Part shown: positions 5,129 to 6,429 of the stretch, piece after piece
How the letters are laid out: each line of letters opens with the position of its first letter
Numbering within the stretch: position 1 is the stretch's first letter
NCBI RefSeq assembly: GCF_000161455.1
Contig: NZ_CM000745.1
Location: 430,918-437,346 of the forward strand
From: Bacillus pseudomycoides DSM 12442
Lineage (GTDB): Bacteria > Bacillota > Bacilli > Bacillales > Bacillaceae_G
Reading direction: 5' to 3'
Length of the DNA: 6,429 bases
Notes under the pieces: model-generated
Seen by the model: the letters and a program-made list of their open reading frames with translations, nothing else
What the model was told of the DNA's origin: nothing
Databases searched by the model: none
Program-made: the position numbers and the translations under genes

Positions 5129-6424
5129 GTGAATTTCACAAAATCAGAAGCATTACATAAGGAAGCGTTAGAACATATCGTTGGTGGTGTTAACAGTCCT
5201 TCTCGTTCTTTCAAAGCAGTTGGTGGCGGTTCACCTGTTGCAATGGAACGCGGAAAAGGTGCTTATTTTTGGGATGTAGATGGTAACAAATATATCGATT
5301 ATTTAGCAGCATACGGTCCAATCATTACAGGACACGCTCATCCTCACATAACAGAAGCAATTAAAACAGCAGCTGAAAATGGTGTTTTATACGGAACACC
5401 AACAGCACTAGAAGTAAAATTTGCAAAAATGTTAAAAGAAGCAATGCCTGCTTTAGATAAAGTTCGTTTCGTAAACTCTGGTACGGAATCTGTTATGACA
5501 ACAATTCGTGTGGCTCGCGCTTATACAGGTCGTACAAAAATTATGAAGTTTGCTGGTTGCTACCACGGTCATTCAGACTTAGTTCTTGTAGCAGCTGGTT
5601 CAGGTCCTTCTACTCTTGGTACTCCTGATTCAGCCGGTGTGCCCCAAAGTATCGCTCAAGAAGTTATTACCGTTCCATTTAATAACGTAGAGACATTAAA
5701 AGAAGCACTCGATAAATGGGGACATGAGGTAGCAGCTATTCTTGTAGAACCAATCGTTGGGAACTTCGGAATTGTCGAACCTAAACCTGGCTTCCTAGAA
5801 AAAGTAAATGAGCTTGTTCACGAAGCTGGCGCACTAGTTATTTATGATGAAGTAATCACAGCTTTCCGCTTTATGTACGGCGGTGCTCAAGACTTACTTG
5901 GTGTAACACCAGATTTAACAGCACTTGGTAAAATAATTGGCGGAGGTCTTCCAATCGGTGCATATGGTGGTAAAAAAGAAATTATGGAACAAGTTGCACC
6001 GCTCGGCCCTGCTTACCAAGCTGGTACAATGGCTGGAAACCCAGCATCTATGGCAGCTGGTATTGCTTGCTTAGAAGTACTGCAACAAAAAGGTGTATAC
6101 GAAAAATTAGATGCACTTGGAGCAATGCTTGAAAAAGGAATTTTAGAACAAGCTGCAAAACATAGCATCGATATTACAGTAAACCGTCTAAAAGGTGCGT
6201 TAACTGTATACTTCACTACAGATACAATTGAAGATTATGACGCTGCTCAAAATACAGATGGAGAAATGTTCGGTAAGTTCTTCAAGCTTATGCTCAACGA
6301 AGGAATTAACTTAGCTCCATCTAAGTATGAAGCATGGTTCTTAACAACAGAACATACAAAAGAAGATATGGAATATACAATCGAAGCTGTCGGTAGAGCA
6401 TTTGCTGCTTTAGCGAACGCATAA
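5129..6424 (+). CDS. hemL: Glutamate-1-semialdehyde 2,1-aminomutase (GsaB/HemL)
   Basis: PLP-dependent class III aminotransferase that converts glutamate-1-semialdehyde to 5-aminolevulinate, the precursor of heme and other tetrapyrroles, in the cytosol. The 431 residues match the family length. Visible motifs: GGVNSP-SF near the N-terminus (19-28), PLP-phosphate region NSGTES (116-121), YHGH (145-148), DEV (240-242, Asp to the pyridine nitrogen), and the Schiff-base lysine K268 in TALGKIIGGGLPIGAYGG. The mobile-loop segment GSGPSTLGTPDSAGVP (157-172) is complete. The start is GTG at 5129, in the AAGGAGATGA ribosome binding site context (GGAG 10 nt away); an ATG at 5119 is in another frame and stops after 13 codons. 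B. cereus-group genomes carry two such enzymes. This copy, outside the hemAXCDBL operon and next to bcp/perR, corresponds to gsaB (hemL1) of B. subtilis. The gene is complete, ending 5 bases before the window edge. Confidence 0.95.
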   Translation: MNFTKSEALHKEALEHIVGGVNSPSRSFKAVGGGSPVAMERGKGAYFWDVDGNKYIDYLAAYGPIITGHAHPHITEAIKTAAENGVLYGTPTALEVKFAKMLKEAMPALDKVRFVNSGTESVMTTIRVARAYTGRTKIMKFAGCYHGHSDLVLVAAGSGPSTLGTPDSAGVPQSIAQEVITVPFNNVETLKEALDKWGHEVAAILVEPIVGNFGIVEPKPGFLEKVNELVHEAGALVIYDEVITAFRFMYGGAQDLLGVTPDLTALGKIIGGGLPIGAYGGKKEIMEQVAPLGPAYQAGTMAGNPASMAAGIACLEVLQQKGVYEKLDALGAMLEKGILEQAAKHSIDITVNRLKGALTVYFTTDTIEDYDAAQNTDGEMFGKFFKLMLNEGINLAPSKYEAWFLTTEHTKEDMEYTIEAVGRAFAALANA

Positions 6425-6429
6425 GAAAA

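Noticed and set aside
6013..6216. Minus-strand reading frame within hemL
   Set aside because: Antisense to conserved aminotransferase sequence; no ribosome binding site.
1..6429. Mobile element, CRISPR array, tRNA, toxin-antitoxin or phage-defence system
   Set aside because: No transposase, terminal repeats, regularly spaced repeats, tRNA-like cloverleaf or defence domains were seen. All genes look like ordinary chromosomal genes of even base composition.

Overview
The window looks like chromosomal DNA of the Bacillus cereus group. It is AT-rich, uses strong GGAGG-type ribosome binding sites and carries a conserved core block. The predicted proteins YgzB, PerR, Bcp and glutamate-1-semialdehyde aminotransferase read as B. 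cereus-group versions, recognised from memory without a database search. The order aminotransferase / bcp / perR / ygzB / rRNA-type promoter matches, as I recall it, the B. subtilis gsaB-ygaF-perR-ygzB-ygxA-rrnD region in inverted orientation.

Layout from left to right. Positions 1-264 hold two tandem rRNA-type promoters firing leftward out of the window, plus a probable ygzB promoter on the plus strand. YgzB (265-621, +) is a small membrane protein with a zinc-ribbon-like tail. It converges on perR (685-1113, -), and a perfect 25-bp inverted repeat (631-684) lies between them as a shared two-way terminator. The stretch 1114-1431 has no gene: it holds the perR promoter with a near-perfect Per box, the bcp terminator, and a structured 3' region of bcp. 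Bcp (1432-1887, -) is a thiol peroxidase. Next come a small potassium-channel-like protein (1933-2337, -) and a three-gene ABC exporter of the COG4586/COG4587/COG3694 type: permease 2414-3199, permease 3204-3995, ATPase 3988-5001, all on minus and overlapping or 4 nt apart. A 127-bp divergent intergenic region separates them from hemL/gsaB (5129-6424, +), which is complete and ends 5 bases before the window edge.

Functionally there is an oxidative stress and heme neighbourhood: a peroxide-sensing repressor, a peroxidase, and a heme precursor enzyme. The ABC exporter and the ion channel lie between bcp and hemL, and as far as I recall they are absent from this spot in B. subtilis. Their substrate and role cannot be read from sequence. 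Several starts were moved inward from the longest reading frame because the longer start codon falls inside, or too close to, the ribosome binding site (bcp, channel, second permease, perR, ygzB).

I found no mobile element, CRISPR array, tRNA or defence system, and no clearly new multi-gene system. The most useful leads are regulatory structures and the uncharacterised exporter.
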